From the NCBI GenBank assembly GCA_026120035.1, contig JALRME010000027.1:62001-126000 (forward strand): a stretch of DNA of 64,000 nt, read 5' to 3'. This DNA is from Coleophoma eucalyptorum. Taxonomy: Eukaryota; Ascomycota; Leotiomycetes; Helotiales; Dermateaceae. Below the pieces are notes generated by a model that saw nothing but the letters and a program-made list of their open reading frames with translations, was not told where the DNA came from and did not search any database. The first letter of the stretch is position 1. Each line of letters begins with the position of its first letter. A program made the position numbers and the translations under genes. This document shows positions 12,304 through 23,157 of the stretch, piece after piece.

Positions 12304-14939
12304 ATGTGGGTGCTTGAGCATGATGGCGATGCCCTACAAGGTAGATATACCCTTATGCGATGTGGAAACAGCTTGCTGAATGGCATTTCTAGGCAAGAAA
12401 CTATGGCTTCGTCCAGGCAAGAGATTCTTGTTCGGGCGGACAAATGCCGAAGGTACGTATATGTACAATATGTAACTTTTTCAGAAACTGATACTTCTGC
12501 AGGTGGGAATTTTGCCATCAACGAGAAAACTGTGTCAAGGAAGCACATGACACTGGAGATTGATTCTGTAAACCCCGCCGACTGTGTGGGTATCCAACAT
12601 CACATTTCCCATATGGCCACTCACTTATAACCCGATAGATGAATTCTAGCAAGCGGTCTCGGGTCGTGTTGCAAGACATGGGGACGAAGACTGGTACTAT
12701 AGTGAACGGTGAGCAGATCAAGGATAAGAGTTACGAGCTTCCCCAAGAAAAGAATGTGTTTCAACTTGGTCGTTACAAACAGCTGTTCAGGTATGTCATT
12801 ACCTGAGCTGAGATACCAGTACTAACAAATATAGAATAACCTGGGTTTCAGTCTCCTTTTCGTTCTCGTTCACGAGCAAGGAGATAAAGGCAGACCCGTA
12901 TACTAAGCTTGTTGAGACTCTCGGCCCGTTGGATATCAAAGTTCTGGCAGAATTTGAACGGGGTAAGACGAGTCATGTCGTAGCAAACAAGCGCAATACT
13001 TCCAAAGGACTGCAAGCTCTCATCGATGGCAAATTTATTGTCAATCATGGTTTTGTTGATGCAATCGTTGCTGTTGCAACATCCCAGGTTTCAGTGACAC
13101 CAGAGGGGGAAGGGCTGGCACCGTTAGAGGAGGATTTCGATGCAGTATTTCCAAATGCTCTTGATTTTCTTCCAGTCCGTGGTCAGGAGCCGACGCAGCG
13201 GCCATCTGAAGCATACGCACCAAATGCGTCCAGGCAGGATATGTTTGATGGTTATACGTATATTTTCTATAACGGGCAACAGTTTAACAACCTTCTTGCG
13301 CCTATCACAGAAGGTAGAGGAAAGGCACTTCTGCGAGAAGTCATTCCTAAGGAAACTACAGTCGACGAATTTGTACGGTACGTGAAAGAGGCTGCCGGAG
13401 AGAAAGGTCTGGGAGAATTTGAGGATGGAAGCGAGGGAAAAGGTGTTGTGGTTGTCAGATTCAGTCCTGCTAAAGGACCATTACAACCATGGTACGAAGC
13501 CTTTTGCAAAGAGGTCGCACTCCATCTAGACCACCGACCTATCGAGCAGAGTGAATTCTTGGATGCTATTCTCAACAATGATGCTAGTGTGCTAAGGAGA
13601 CCCTTGCCATTTGAGCACCCTGGAATTATGGAACCTCCACCATCAGTTGGTTTGTTGGATGATATCCCGTAGTTTTCCTAACATTGCTGATTCTAGAATT
13701 TTAGCTATGACATCTCAGACGCTACGAACCTCGCCACTGCCTGAGCCGACGCTCCCAGAAACAGAAACCATGCCGCCGCCAAGAAGAGGCAGAGGAAGAA
13801 GAGGTGTAATCCGCAAGTTCAAGGGATTCGATAGTGATGATGAGCAGGACTCTGCCCCTGCGTCCGCACATCAGTCTATGGCCGTTAGTGAAGAGCCAGC
13901 ACCCGAAGAGCCTCTATCACAAGGAATGTTCGTATCGCCCGAACCGGAGGTGCATCAGCGAATGGACGTAGATTCTGAACCAGATGAAGCACAACCTAGG
14001 CGGAATCTGAAAAGGAAGACTCCGCCTGTAGAAGAGCTAGAGTCAGAACCTGATATTCTTGAGGCTATGGCTCCTGCGGCAGCAGCTCGCAAAAGGCGTC
14101 GAGAAGTGGAGGAAGCTGAACGCAGGGAAAGAGGAGAGTTGGTACCACAGCCAGATGTTGTTCAGAAACCGGTTGTTTTAGCTGCAAAGGCTAAGAAACT
14201 CAAGATAAAAGAAGAGCTTGATGTACAGCAGGAACTCATTCGTAGAAAGGAGCGAGAAAGAGAGATAGCGGAAAAGGAAACGCAAGCTCTGCAGGATCAA
14301 CTTCATGGGATGAACATTGAGCAAATACGAAACCTCGTCGTTATCGAGGAAATGGAGGTCAAACGGCCCGACCGCCCAAGTAGAGCTCATGGAGAGAACA
14401 GCGAGAGATGGAATGACAAATGGAACGGCCGGAAAAACTTCAAGAAGTTCAGACCACGGGGAGAAGGCACTGCTCGAAACCTGAACAAGGTCATTGTCCC
14501 CCTTGAAGAAGTAAAGAGGCGGGACTATGGCATTGGCGATAATTACTGGCTTGAAGGCGATTCTCAACGATCCAAGAAGAAGGCTAAGGGGAGAGATACG
14601 CAAGAAGTCAGCCAAAGTCAATCGCAAGGAAGGCCCAGGAGTCGAGCTACGGAGCAGACAGAGGATGAGCCTGAACGGCAAGCAAGTGCAGAGGCTGCAA
14701 TGTCTTCAGCCGTCAAGAGTACAGAAGAGCAACCCGAAGCAACCATATCTTCTCGTTCTCAAAAGTCTGTAGAAAACCAAAGCTCGAGCCGAAGTGTGCC
14801 AAGTCAAAATAAACGACCAGCGGCAACCGAGCTTGCTAAACCAGCACCACCTAAGAGATTACGGCAAGCAGCCATAAATAAGCAGGACAGTGATGAAAGT
14901 GAGGATGAACTTAAGTTCAGGTTCCGGAGGAAACGCTGA
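12304..14939 (+). CDS. NBS1: Nbs1, regulatory subunit of the Mre11-Rad50-Nbs1 complex
   Basis: Senses and signals DNA double-strand breaks with Mre11-Rad50. I join six exons: 12304-12340, 12393-12452, 12503-12585, 12639-12790, 12835-13649 and 13705-14939, giving 793 residues. An FHA domain opens the protein at MWVLEHDGD. It continues with LRPGKRFLFGRT and TVSRKHMTLEI, which hold the Arg, Ser and His used for phosphothreonine binding. BRCT domains follow around residues 120-205 and 240-370. The middle is long and acidic/basic. KNFKKFRP near residue 626 matches the conserved Mre11-binding motif of human and fission-yeast Nbs1. The C-terminus, DESEDELKFRFRRKR, is an acidic patch plus FxF, the usual Tel1/ATM-recruiting tail. 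For the last intron I prefer 13650-13704 (gtttgt donor); a later GT would make it only 28 bp. Confidence 0.9.
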
Positions 14940-15099
14940 ATGAAGTATATGAGGAGAAAGTCTATGGGGTATCATGTATTTCTGCACATGGTGCACACCT
15001 CTCTAGCTCTAGCAAGCTATTCTGTCTATATCTATCATACCAAACAAATGCACGTACAACGCCTTAAGAATGCGTCCCTTACTATAAAACTATGCAAAT

Positions 15100-16179
15100 T
15101 TAATCCATCTCTTCCAACCCCCCCTTTCCAGGTACCTCTCCCTCTGCAACCGCAATACCAACCATACAGCTTTCCAGCATGCCTTCATAGTTCACCCACG
15201 GATGCACCTCCCCAAATAATCTTGTCCCATCCCTCCCCGCACACTTCATTAACTCTGGCTCACCACCCGGATGATATGGTAGGTACGGCGTGATATTGTA
15301 CACCTTCCCGCCAAGCACTGTCCACGCATCCTTGCCCTTCCGGCCTGTCATCTGCTTCAGCAATGAAGGCGGCACGCGCAGATATGGCATGTTGGGCGGT
15401 ACACCCCTCAGGTTCGCGGTTGGTGATGAAGTGAGTCGTGCCCAATCCAGCGGCGAGTGCCCCGGTGTTAAAAGTACTTTTTTGGAGGGCTTACTCGGGA
15501 TCGCGCTGTGTGTGGGTGGTGGTGCTAAGCCTGAGCCAAGTGAAGACGAGGATATTGGATTTCGATTTGGGAGAGGGGAGCGCATGGGTGGACTCATGAG
15601 GGATGCCGTGGGAGAGCGCAGCGGTGGTTGTATTTCTGGCACTGCATTTAGACGTGGTGGACCTCTGCCTCCAGATGCTCGTTGGGCAGAGTTTGCAGCT
15701 GGGAAAGAGGGTATGGCATCTTCTTCTGAGGGCTCTAGGTTAAATGTTGGTGTGGATTCTGCTGCCGGTGATGTTGAGGTGGTTACTGCTGGCACCATAG
15801 GCTTCTTGAACATTGGCGGTGGTGGCGGCATGGCTTTGCGGTCAGATTCCGCTTTTGAAGACGTTATGGCCGCGTTCTTCAGTCCTGCTGGAGCCTCTTC
15901 TTCAGCATCTTCTTCGTCCGACGAACTCTCTCCTTCCGCAGCGCCCAGCTCTTTCAAGTAGTCTCCAATCACAGATATCGCATTGTCCTGTTCTGCCTTC
16001 TGCATATCAAGAGGCTTGGTCTCGGCTGGCGCATTGTGTTCTTCGATCAGATCACACTCTGCTGGTGCGATCTGAACCGATGGCCGTCGCAGCCAGGCCA
16101 GGAATGCCCATGATGCTGGCGGGTGTCGATAGCAGAGAAACGAGACCGACGCGATGAGGATAGACAGGCCGAGTAACAT
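15100..16179 (-). CDS. membrane-anchored cytochrome b5-domain protein (Irc21-like)
   Basis: Intronless, 359 residues. Residues 1-17 (LLGLSILIASVSFLCY) form a single hydrophobic segment, probably an N-terminal anchor. Then come about 230 residues of Pro/Ser-rich, acidic, probably disordered sequence. The last 100 residues are a cytochrome b5 fold: WTVLGGKVYNITPYLPYHPGG carries the first haem-ligand His in HPGG, and FGEVHPWVNYE the second. This order matches the yeast Irc21 group, not free cytochrome b5, where the haem domain comes first. It would hand electrons to an ER or membrane oxidoreductase; the partner is unknown. The stop is only 160 bp from the NBS1 stop on the other strand, so the 3' ends converge. 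Confidence 0.85.
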   Translation of the reverse strand: MLLGLSILIASVSFLCYRHPPASWAFLAWLRRPSVQIAPAECDLIEEHNAPAETKPLDMQKAEQDNAISVIGDYLKELGAAEGESSSDEEDAEEEAPAGLKNAAITSSKAESDRKAMPPPPPMFKKPMVPAVTTSTSPAAESTPTFNLEPSEEDAIPSFPAANSAQRASGGRGPPRLNAVPEIQPPLRSPTASLMSPPMRSPLPNRNPISSSSLGSGLAPPPTHSAIPSKPSKKVLLTPGHSPLDWARLTSSPTANLRGVPPNMPYLRVPPSLLKQMTGRKGKDAWTVLGGKVYNITPYLPYHPGGEPELMKCAGRDGTRLFGEVHPWVNYEGMLESCMVGIAVAEGEVPGKGGLEEMD

Positions 16180-17289
16180 CGCTTTTATCGTGGCCTCGTT
16201 CGGGGCACGACCGGTGTAGAGAAGGACTAGGGGCGATGGGTGAGGAAGTTGTTGATATGTGCGTGGTAGTGGGATCTGTAGAAACAGCAGCTTAGTAATG
16301 CCGATAAGACAAGAAGATCTGCTTATCGAGGTTCTGTGGCCGTAGCCGTAGCCGTACCACCCCTTTCCCTTGCCCTTTCCCTAATCCTTTTCGCGGTTCC
16401 GCATGCACATGTCCAAAAATAAGGTACCACCTCGCTCGGTACGGGAACAAGAGCGACCGTGGACCACCACCAGCGACTCTCCTTACCTAAGGCCCTACAG
16501 CACATCAGCTGTCAAACTGCCGACCACACGACTCGATATTGTGGGACTTGCATGGCTCGTGTCTTTGTACAACGAACGACACACCGTTAGTTTGTGCATC
16601 TTCACCACCATGGCATATTTTCCACATCCGAATGTCCGCAGGATAACTTCGGATCGTCGCGGACAGACATGCGCCCTGCAGGAACGACTTGATTGTGTGT
16701 TGTTGGAGCAGAAAACCCAGCATCCGACCACTTTTACTATGAGTGTTATTGCATGGTGCCTCTCGGCTCCCAAGGCTGAAAAACAACAGTCCCTGGATTA
16801 TGGCTGGGAGGTCCTGGAGCGGGGTGCCATAGCGCGTCATTCTCTCGCCATTCACCCTTCACCACTGGCCCGAATGTTTGCGCATAAACAATGAGATGAA
16901 AGAAGGTCTGAGTTGGCATTGTTAATACTCCGGCCGTGCTATACAACCGTTCCTCTGCCCTGGCCGCTGACTGCAACCCTCATCATAGTTTCTACTAATC
17001 ATAGCTGCAAGTGGGATGAAGAGGAGGGATGTTGTGTTATGATTTCCTCAATCCATGTAAACAATGACCATCTTCCGTTTTTTTCTTTAATCTTGTCGAC
17101 TCCTCTCGCGCCTGGCTTTTCTCTTTGTCGATTCTTCTAATTGTGAAATGTATACCTTTGTAAAATAGAAGAAGCCTTTCAATCTCCTAGTAATCATTAC
17201 TACCCTCCTGTCTTTATTGCTTGATCCAGATCAATCATGGGTTGGACCCTATCGCCAAATTGCTCCGGTCGCTAGGTAGCCTCGTCAAA
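16180..17289. other. divergent intergenic region, 1.1 kb
   Basis: Separates the start codons of the b5 protein (-) and the coiled-coil protein (+). The section 16340-16390 has small imperfect repeats (GTAGCC and CCCTTTCC units). A 163-codon open frame at about 16403-16894 has no family resemblance and an ordinary shadow-like composition. A long 5' leader for the right-hand gene is possible. Confidence 0.45.
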
Positions 17290-19428
17290 ATGCGCGCTTT
17301 CATGACTGTCTCGCGGCGTCTGTCCACCACGACAGCTTCAAATACCAACACGAACAACTCCAGTTCAGAGAATCAATCCAACCTCAACACCCCAACTCGC
17401 ACGAGACCCCCCCCTCGATCGCCGCTGCAACCCAGAGAACAGAATGCCATGGTAGCCAGGGTGCCGCCGAAGGCATCCCAACCTTTATCAGTCAAGAGTG
17501 GCAATGCAAACATGCCTGACAAGCATAATATCTCGAGACCTTTCATTCCCACCCTCAGTGCAACGGCAAAGCAGGGTAATAGGACTCCATTGACTCCACG
17601 AGTAGCCGCTCCAACTTCCACTGCGAATGTGACTCCAGTAGCACGAAAAGGAGTTCGTACAGAGCGGTCTGACAATCATGGGGCTCCGAACTCGAGGGAG
17701 GACCTCTCTCTACCATCCACCCCTTACTTGAGCAATAATGTTACACCTAGATCAGGCTCTAGAAAGACTCGAGTCGAGAGCCCTGCAAATACTCCCACGG
17801 GCACGCCAACCTCTCATTCTCACACCGAACCTGTGCGACTCGCTCAAGATATCTCCTCACACGGTCCGGGCCTGGGAATATATGAAGGAGAGGCACCAGC
17901 AAGAAAGGGCAATGTGGCTTTCAGCTCAGAGATCAGCTACCATGCTCCTCCCTCACGTACATCCGGAGATGCGAAGTTCTTCTTTGCCAATGAAGCAAAG
18001 TCAGGAGTCTCTCCTGCACCAAGACCAGCACTATCGAAACAAACCTCCTCTACATTCTTTTATGCCAATGGTGGTTCCATTCCACCGCCAGTAAAATCAC
18101 CTGGCTCAGCAGTAGGATCATCTCTGGGGGAAGAGTCTTCACAACCCAAGTTTCTTCATGCCAATGGCACACCCGATCTTAATTCCCTGCCTTCACCGCA
18201 CCTACCAGTCGCTCGATCCACAACTTCAAATTCCTCTCGCATAACCTCCCCACGACTGCCTGCTTCAAATCCCATGTCACCTTTGCCATTTCAAAGACCT
18301 ACTTCACCACATAGACAAAACCAGCACGCTCCAATAACGACATTGCGAAGTGCACCAGGTCGGATATCTCCAGCTCCTGGCCGACCCACTGTTGGGGGAC
18401 GAGGAAATTCTGGACAGAATATTACAGTTGGAAAGAGGAGAAGCATTGATGGGGCCCAACGTAATTTTGGTCATGGCCGTTCGGAAAGTCTTGGTTCCAT
18501 CGAGGCTAAGACACCACCGAGTAGGAAGATATCTCTTGGTAGCTCTGACGTCCAAGGTAGTACCACGCCTTCTGGTCTTGCTCTAAGTCCAATCTCTTTA
18601 TCAGCACCAAATGAGCTCCCAGAAGAGGAAGAAAATGCAGATGAGACTTCTGGGGAGAGCCAAAGTCCGATCAAGACGGGACACTCAATTGAACATATGA
18701 ATGAGCTTGCAGCGAATGCAAGGCGAGAGCGAAAGGTATTGGATCTCGAAATCACCAATTCGTCTCTGGAGGCTATCAACCGAACACTGGAACGTCAAAT
18801 GAGAAAGCAAACCGCAGAGCTTAGGAGATACCGACGACTTAGCCGAACTGGACGTTTATCGATTGCAACTTCGGCTTCGATGCGTAATTCTGAAGGCAGC
18901 GTCTCATTAGATGGAGCAGAGGGAAGTCAGCTATCTGACATGAGTGATGAAGACGAAGAGGATATTTCTGATGAAGAGGATTTCTCCTCTGAGGAGGAGA
19001 CTGCGGACGAATCAACTTTGTCTCCTGAAGCCATGGCTGAGAGTGATGCACGATATAGGCGACGCGATGAGAAACGGTTGCAACTTGATTTAATCAAACA
19101 CCAACAACTCCTTACAGACAGCCAAAAGATGAATCAAAGTCTAAAGCGATGTCTAGGATGGACTGAGGAGCTCATCAACGAAGGAAAGAAAGCCCTAGAT
19201 TACCACGTCCGTGTTAGTGATATCGAATTGGGCGGACGGGTACTCGCTCCAGACGAGGTCGCTTTACGTGATCAAATGAACGACAAAGATGAAGCGGTAG
19301 AAGCGCTTCACTCACCGCTGTTGCGAGAAGTAATGAAAGCAGCAGCATGGGGAGGATTTGGACGAGATGACCGCGACAGCGGGATAGAGGTCGACCCTGA
19401 AACGGGTCTTCAGCGCGAGCTTCAATAA
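17290..19428 (+). CDS. uncharacterised Ser/Pro-rich coiled-coil protein with repeated K/T-F-F-x-A-N motif
   Basis: Intronless, 712 residues from the ATG at 17290; the open frame extends 23 codons further upstream but without an ATG. I do not recognise the family. The first 460 residues are Ser, Thr, Pro and Asn-rich and probably disordered. Within them a short motif appears three times at spacings of 26-32 residues: KFFFANE near 229, TFFYANG near 255 and KFLHANG near 287. Residues about 470-520 form a strong coiled coil ending in a basic RRYRRLSR. An acidic Ser/Asp/Glu run lies near 553-576, and a second helical segment near 600-650 has the conserved look of a real domain. No catalytic motif or membrane segment is visible. 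A scaffold or cytoskeletal adaptor would fit, but that is a guess. Confidence 0.75.
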   Translation: MRAFMTVSRRLSTTTASNTNTNNSSSENQSNLNTPTRTRPPPRSPLQPREQNAMVARVPPKASQPLSVKSGNANMPDKHNISRPFIPTLSATAKQGNRTPLTPRVAAPTSTANVTPVARKGVRTERSDNHGAPNSREDLSLPSTPYLSNNVTPRSGSRKTRVESPANTPTGTPTSHSHTEPVRLAQDISSHGPGLGIYEGEAPARKGNVAFSSEISYHAPPSRTSGDAKFFFANEAKSGVSPAPRPALSKQTSSTFFYANGGSIPPPVKSPGSAVGSSLGEESSQPKFLHANGTPDLNSLPSPHLPVARSTTSNSSRITSPRLPASNPMSPLPFQRPTSPHRQNQHAPITTLRSAPGRISPAPGRPTVGGRGNSGQNITVGKRRSIDGAQRNFGHGRSESLGSIEAKTPPSRKISLGSSDVQGSTTPSGLALSPISLSAPNELPEEEENADETSGESQSPIKTGHSIEHMNELAANARRERKVLDLEITNSSLEAINRTLERQMRKQTAELRRYRRLSRTGRLSIATSASMRNSEGSVSLDGAEGSQLSDMSDEDEEDISDEEDFSSEEETADESTLSPEAMAESDARYRRRDEKRLQLDLIKHQQLLTDSQKMNQSLKRCLGWTEELINEGKKALDYHVRVSDIELGGRVLAPDEVALRDQMNDKDEAVEALHSPLLREVMKAAAWGGFGRDDRDSGIEVDPETGLQRELQ

Positions 19429-20810
19429 TACGAATAGATGCAACGAGGCGTATAGTACTTGTACACACCGCGAAACACCACAACACCACTCACTCAGACA
19501 TACACAGAATCTTGTGTACCCTTTCTCTTATGTCACTTTTCTTTTCAGGTGGGAAATCTGGATCTGGTGGATTGGGGATCTTTGACAGGTGACCACAGCT
19601 CCTATTTTACGAGCAGCCTGGGCGTTTTACGGCTCCTTTTGGGTAATCTTGCACAATTGTCCGGCGTTTTTCTTTCTTCTTGCCCTTTTATCTTTGGGGT
19701 GGAAACCTCACAAACACTGGAAGACCGTCGTTTTTTTTTTCATTTGTCCTGTCACTTCTGTATTGTAATGCACTTCTTATGATACCCCCAAAGCCAGCCT
19801 AACCAGGCCCCGGCGCGAAACGATAAATTATGAGAGAGGAAAGGGAGGGAAATTGGGAACGGCCAGGCTTTATGTATATTCCGGCGGACTGCTGCTCCTC
19901 TACCTTTCTTTACCTGATACCCTCGTCTCTGTTACTCCTTCCATATAAAAGGAAGACCACTTCGCACAACATCCTAAGCTAAGAAATGGGAACACAAAAA
20001 TGAAGTCCAATTAAGTCTACATGCTATGTTTTTTAACGATTTTCTGCCAGCGAATGAAGTGGAACGAGGTGAAGGATGAAAGTCTCTCGAGGAAGTTACC
20101 ATGTTTCGAATTTGGGTGTGTTGGTTCAATAACACATGTGCATTCACAAATATACCTTTACCTAAGGTATGTATCTAAGGCGACACACTGAGCACTCGAA
20201 TTAAAACACACAATTTTGAAATTCTGGTGGAAGGTGGATGTACTATTGTTTTACAAGAAGTGAATAATGACTATCACGCCGGAGACGGATTCTTTGCAAT
20301 ACCTCTCCCATCCCTCTCCGTTGATGCTGCAAATAACAGGGGGATGGCACCTAATTTTGATTTTTTTTCTTTTCTTTATCACTTGAGCATGAGGTGATGG
20401 CGGAAGATGATGTGTAGGAGCAAATAATATCTTTTTATATTCAAGGCTCAGAGGGGGGGAGGAGACTTTGTGTTGAAGAATCCCAACTCCATAGGAAGGA
20501 AGCTTGCTACGCCAAGAGGGAAAAGATATACCATGATCCCATACCTAGATAGGTAGTCTATACAAGAAAGAAAGAAAAGAAAACAAATAGCGCTTGAGCA
20601 GAATGAAACATATACGCACAACCGCCCCGCCTTCGCTCACAAACCAACACATACAGGCAAACAGAGGCAAATCTATAATCAAAGACTTTCCTCGTGTCCT
20701 GGTTGCTTGTCTCTAAGTTTAACCTTCAGTTCCTCCTTAAGATGCTTGCGCACTGGTAACCTTGATCAGAAACCTTTTCTTCTGTTCTGTATTCCCTGTC
20801 ATCCACGACC
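19429..20810. other. convergent intergenic region, 1.4 kb, no gene seen
   Basis: Lies between two stop codons on opposite strands, so it holds two 3' UTRs. It has T runs (for example around 19732-19741) and several A-rich patches. No open frame is persuasive. The length is large for a convergent gap in this part of the window. Confidence 0.5.
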
Positions 20811-22495
20811 TTACGCCTTTGGTACATTTGGTGCATCGGCAGCAATGTCGTGAGCAGTGGGCTCGGCGTTCTTGTCCTTCTTGTCCTTGCCCTTCTTCTT
20901 CGTATCCTTCTCCTTCTTGGCCGCTGCCTCGGCGACTAACTGCTCGAATGCCATATAATCGCCTTCTTCCTCTGGATTGCGTTGGGCCTATAAAATGTTT
21001 TAGTTGGAAAGTCTTTAAAGTCTGTAGCGGATGTTTGTCCTACCTTTTGGAAGATCTCTCCACAGATCACCAATGCTTGAGCGCGCTCCAATCTCTTGGA
21101 CATTGGCACTTTCTTGTCGTTCAAGATCTCATCACAGACATCTCGGAGGACGCCTTGGATTTCGAACTTACTTCCGCGCCATGCGGCTGTAAGGATCTTT
21201 CCTGTAACGCGTCGCTCGTATTCTACCTTCTTCTCATCCGTCCAATCCTCGCCACCCTTCTCTTCCATCTTGGCCATTTCTTCCATGGTCATTTGGGCAT
21301 CAATCGCACTACTAATAGTATTCCAAGTCTCCTTGGCCAAGGTTCCCTTGTCCTTTAGTCTTGAGAAGAATCCACCGATGCCCAAGAATTTCTGTGACTT
21401 TAATAGCGCAGTTGCTTTCTGGAGATATGTTGTGCCGATGGCGTGCAGGATATCCAGACCAAAAGATTCCATCTTCAGATTTTCTACCTCCAGGCGGGTC
21501 TTTTCTTGGAAAGCTCGGGTTACGTCTGGTCCCTTGTCCGTTTCAGTCCAGACACTGATCCTATCGATCAGCTTCCTCGCCAGGGTATCAACACGCTCTT
21601 GACGAATTCTGGCCCGCTCCTTTTCATACGCTGCAAGTTCGTCCCGCTGTGCCTTGCTTAATCCACCCTTCTTCTTCTCCTTCCTCTTCAACTCCTTCTC
21701 TTCTTCAGTCAAGCCGGCTGCATTCAATCTGTCTTCTTCTGACTTGTCCATAATAGCAGCTCGGATCGGAATTCCTTGAGGTCGTGGGGTGGAGGCACCT
21801 GACGCACTTTGACTTGCAGGAGCACTTGCAGGAGCAGCAGGCTTCTCAGCAGTGGATGATTTGGTATCAGCAGCTTCTGCAACAGAAGGAGCAGGTGGGG
21901 TTGTCGTTGATGGGCCGTCAGCAGCCATCTTCGCCTTCTCCGCGTCCAGGCTCTCCGCCTTTGCAGCAGCTTCCCCTGGGAATTCCTCGCCCTCTTCACC
22001 CTCACCCTCTTGCATTGTAATATCCATAGTCTTCGTCAAATCCTTCATGAGAGAGATCTCACCGATCAGATCCACAAAGGCCTCCCCTCCAAAGATGGTG
22101 CCGAAGAATTCGGCAGGGTCTGCGAACCCATCTGAGGGCATGGCCTGATCTTTTCCATACTTATCGTATTGTTTCCTCAGATCGGTGTTGGAGAGAATTT
22201 GGTAGGCTTCTCCTATTGCTTGGAATTTGGCGTGGGCGGTATCGTCACCGGGGTTTTTGTCTATGCATTAATGTGAGTGGGCGCCAAAAAGGAAGACTGT
22301 CGCAAACCTGTCGTTGTACTGACCTGGATGCGTGATGATGGCAAGTTTTCGGTATGCCTAGTAGGAAAAGAACATCAGCTGGGGGAAGAGTTTAGAGAGA
22401 TCGATTCTCCTCTTCCTTCCTACCTTCTTGATCTCCAGCTCTGTCGCATCAGGCTTGACGCCGAGGGCATCGTAATAGGTTGTGTCAACAACCAT
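20811..22495 (-). CDS. J-protein with DnaJ-X domain (Caj1/Djp1 family)
   Basis: Hsp40 co-chaperone that stimulates Hsp70 ATPase; yeast relatives Caj1 and Djp1 act at membranes and in peroxisomal or mitochondrial import. Four minus-strand exons (22424-22495, 22324-22357, 21044-22260, 20811-20987) give 499 residues. The J domain starts at residue 5, TTYYDALGVKPDAT, and the essential HPD is reassembled across intron 2 (ITHP joins DKNPGDD). IFGGEAFVDLIGEISL follows, then an Ala/Pro/Glu-rich linker. The DnaJ-X region is about 240-420, with GLDILHAIGTTYLQKA. The C-terminus is Lys-rich and rebuilt by the last small intron (20988-21043). No Cys-rich zinc domain is present, so this is a class III J-protein. 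Confidence 0.9.
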
Positions 22496-23157
22496 GTTGA
22501 CGTTGATTTTGAGAGAAAAAAGACTAATGCAGCAACAGTCTCAAGGGTAAGAAAAAACGGCCGCGCAAGTGGAAGAAGGCTGCGGAAAGTCTCGTTGTGG
22601 CTTCGACCCAAGGGTTGTTCACTACAAGCGGATGTAAGGCTGAAGCAAAGAGTTCCAAGAAAGTTGTCGCTTCTGTAGCATTATTTTTCGGGTCCCCCCA
22701 ACAGTCAGGCTCGGGTCCTGGGTCCTGGGCAGCCAGAGAGCTTATGACGCGGAGGCGAGGACAAGGCTCATAACTGTAGAATTATTGACAAAATAAACAA
22801 GGATAATAATTTCTCCAGATCATGAACACTCTCGCCGTTTCTGGGATCACCCCTTTTGCTTTCACCTTGTCGCATGGAGTACTCAATTATATGTCGCTTT
22901 GGCAGTCCTTGTCAACCCAGCCAAGATGGATTCTGCATATTTTACTCTTGCACAAACCTTGGGATGTAATCATGCAACTACCCGCAGATATTCATTGCGA
23001 CACAATGCGATCCCGATCCGCACCGACAGTTCACCTAGACGCTGAGTCTGTGTTTATGTCTTATATTTAGGGTAGTTCTATTTATTGTTTGATTTCGTAT
23101 CTAGGCATGTAGGCGGGAAAAAAACACATTCATCAAGAGGGACAGGAAATCTCAAAT
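22496..23157. other. intergenic, no gene seen
   Basis: The left part is the promoter of the J-protein gene, and the right part the 3' flank of UER1. A small GGGTCCTG duplication lies near 22713-22730. No coding signal recognised. Confidence 0.45.

Noticed and set aside
13669..13696. A 28-bp intron in NBS1 that also restores the frame
   Set aside because: Too short for splicing. The donor at 13650 with acceptor at 13704 keeps the frame with a normal 55-bp intron and a CTAAC branch site.
15290..15961. 223-codon Gly/Ser-rich plus-strand frame
   Set aside because: It is the mirror of the Pro/Ser-rich region of the cytochrome b5 protein.
16403..16894. 163-codon plus-strand frame in the 1.1-kb divergent gap
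   Set aside because: No motif, Cys and Arg scattered at random, no supporting splice structure. More likely promoter or 5' leader sequence.
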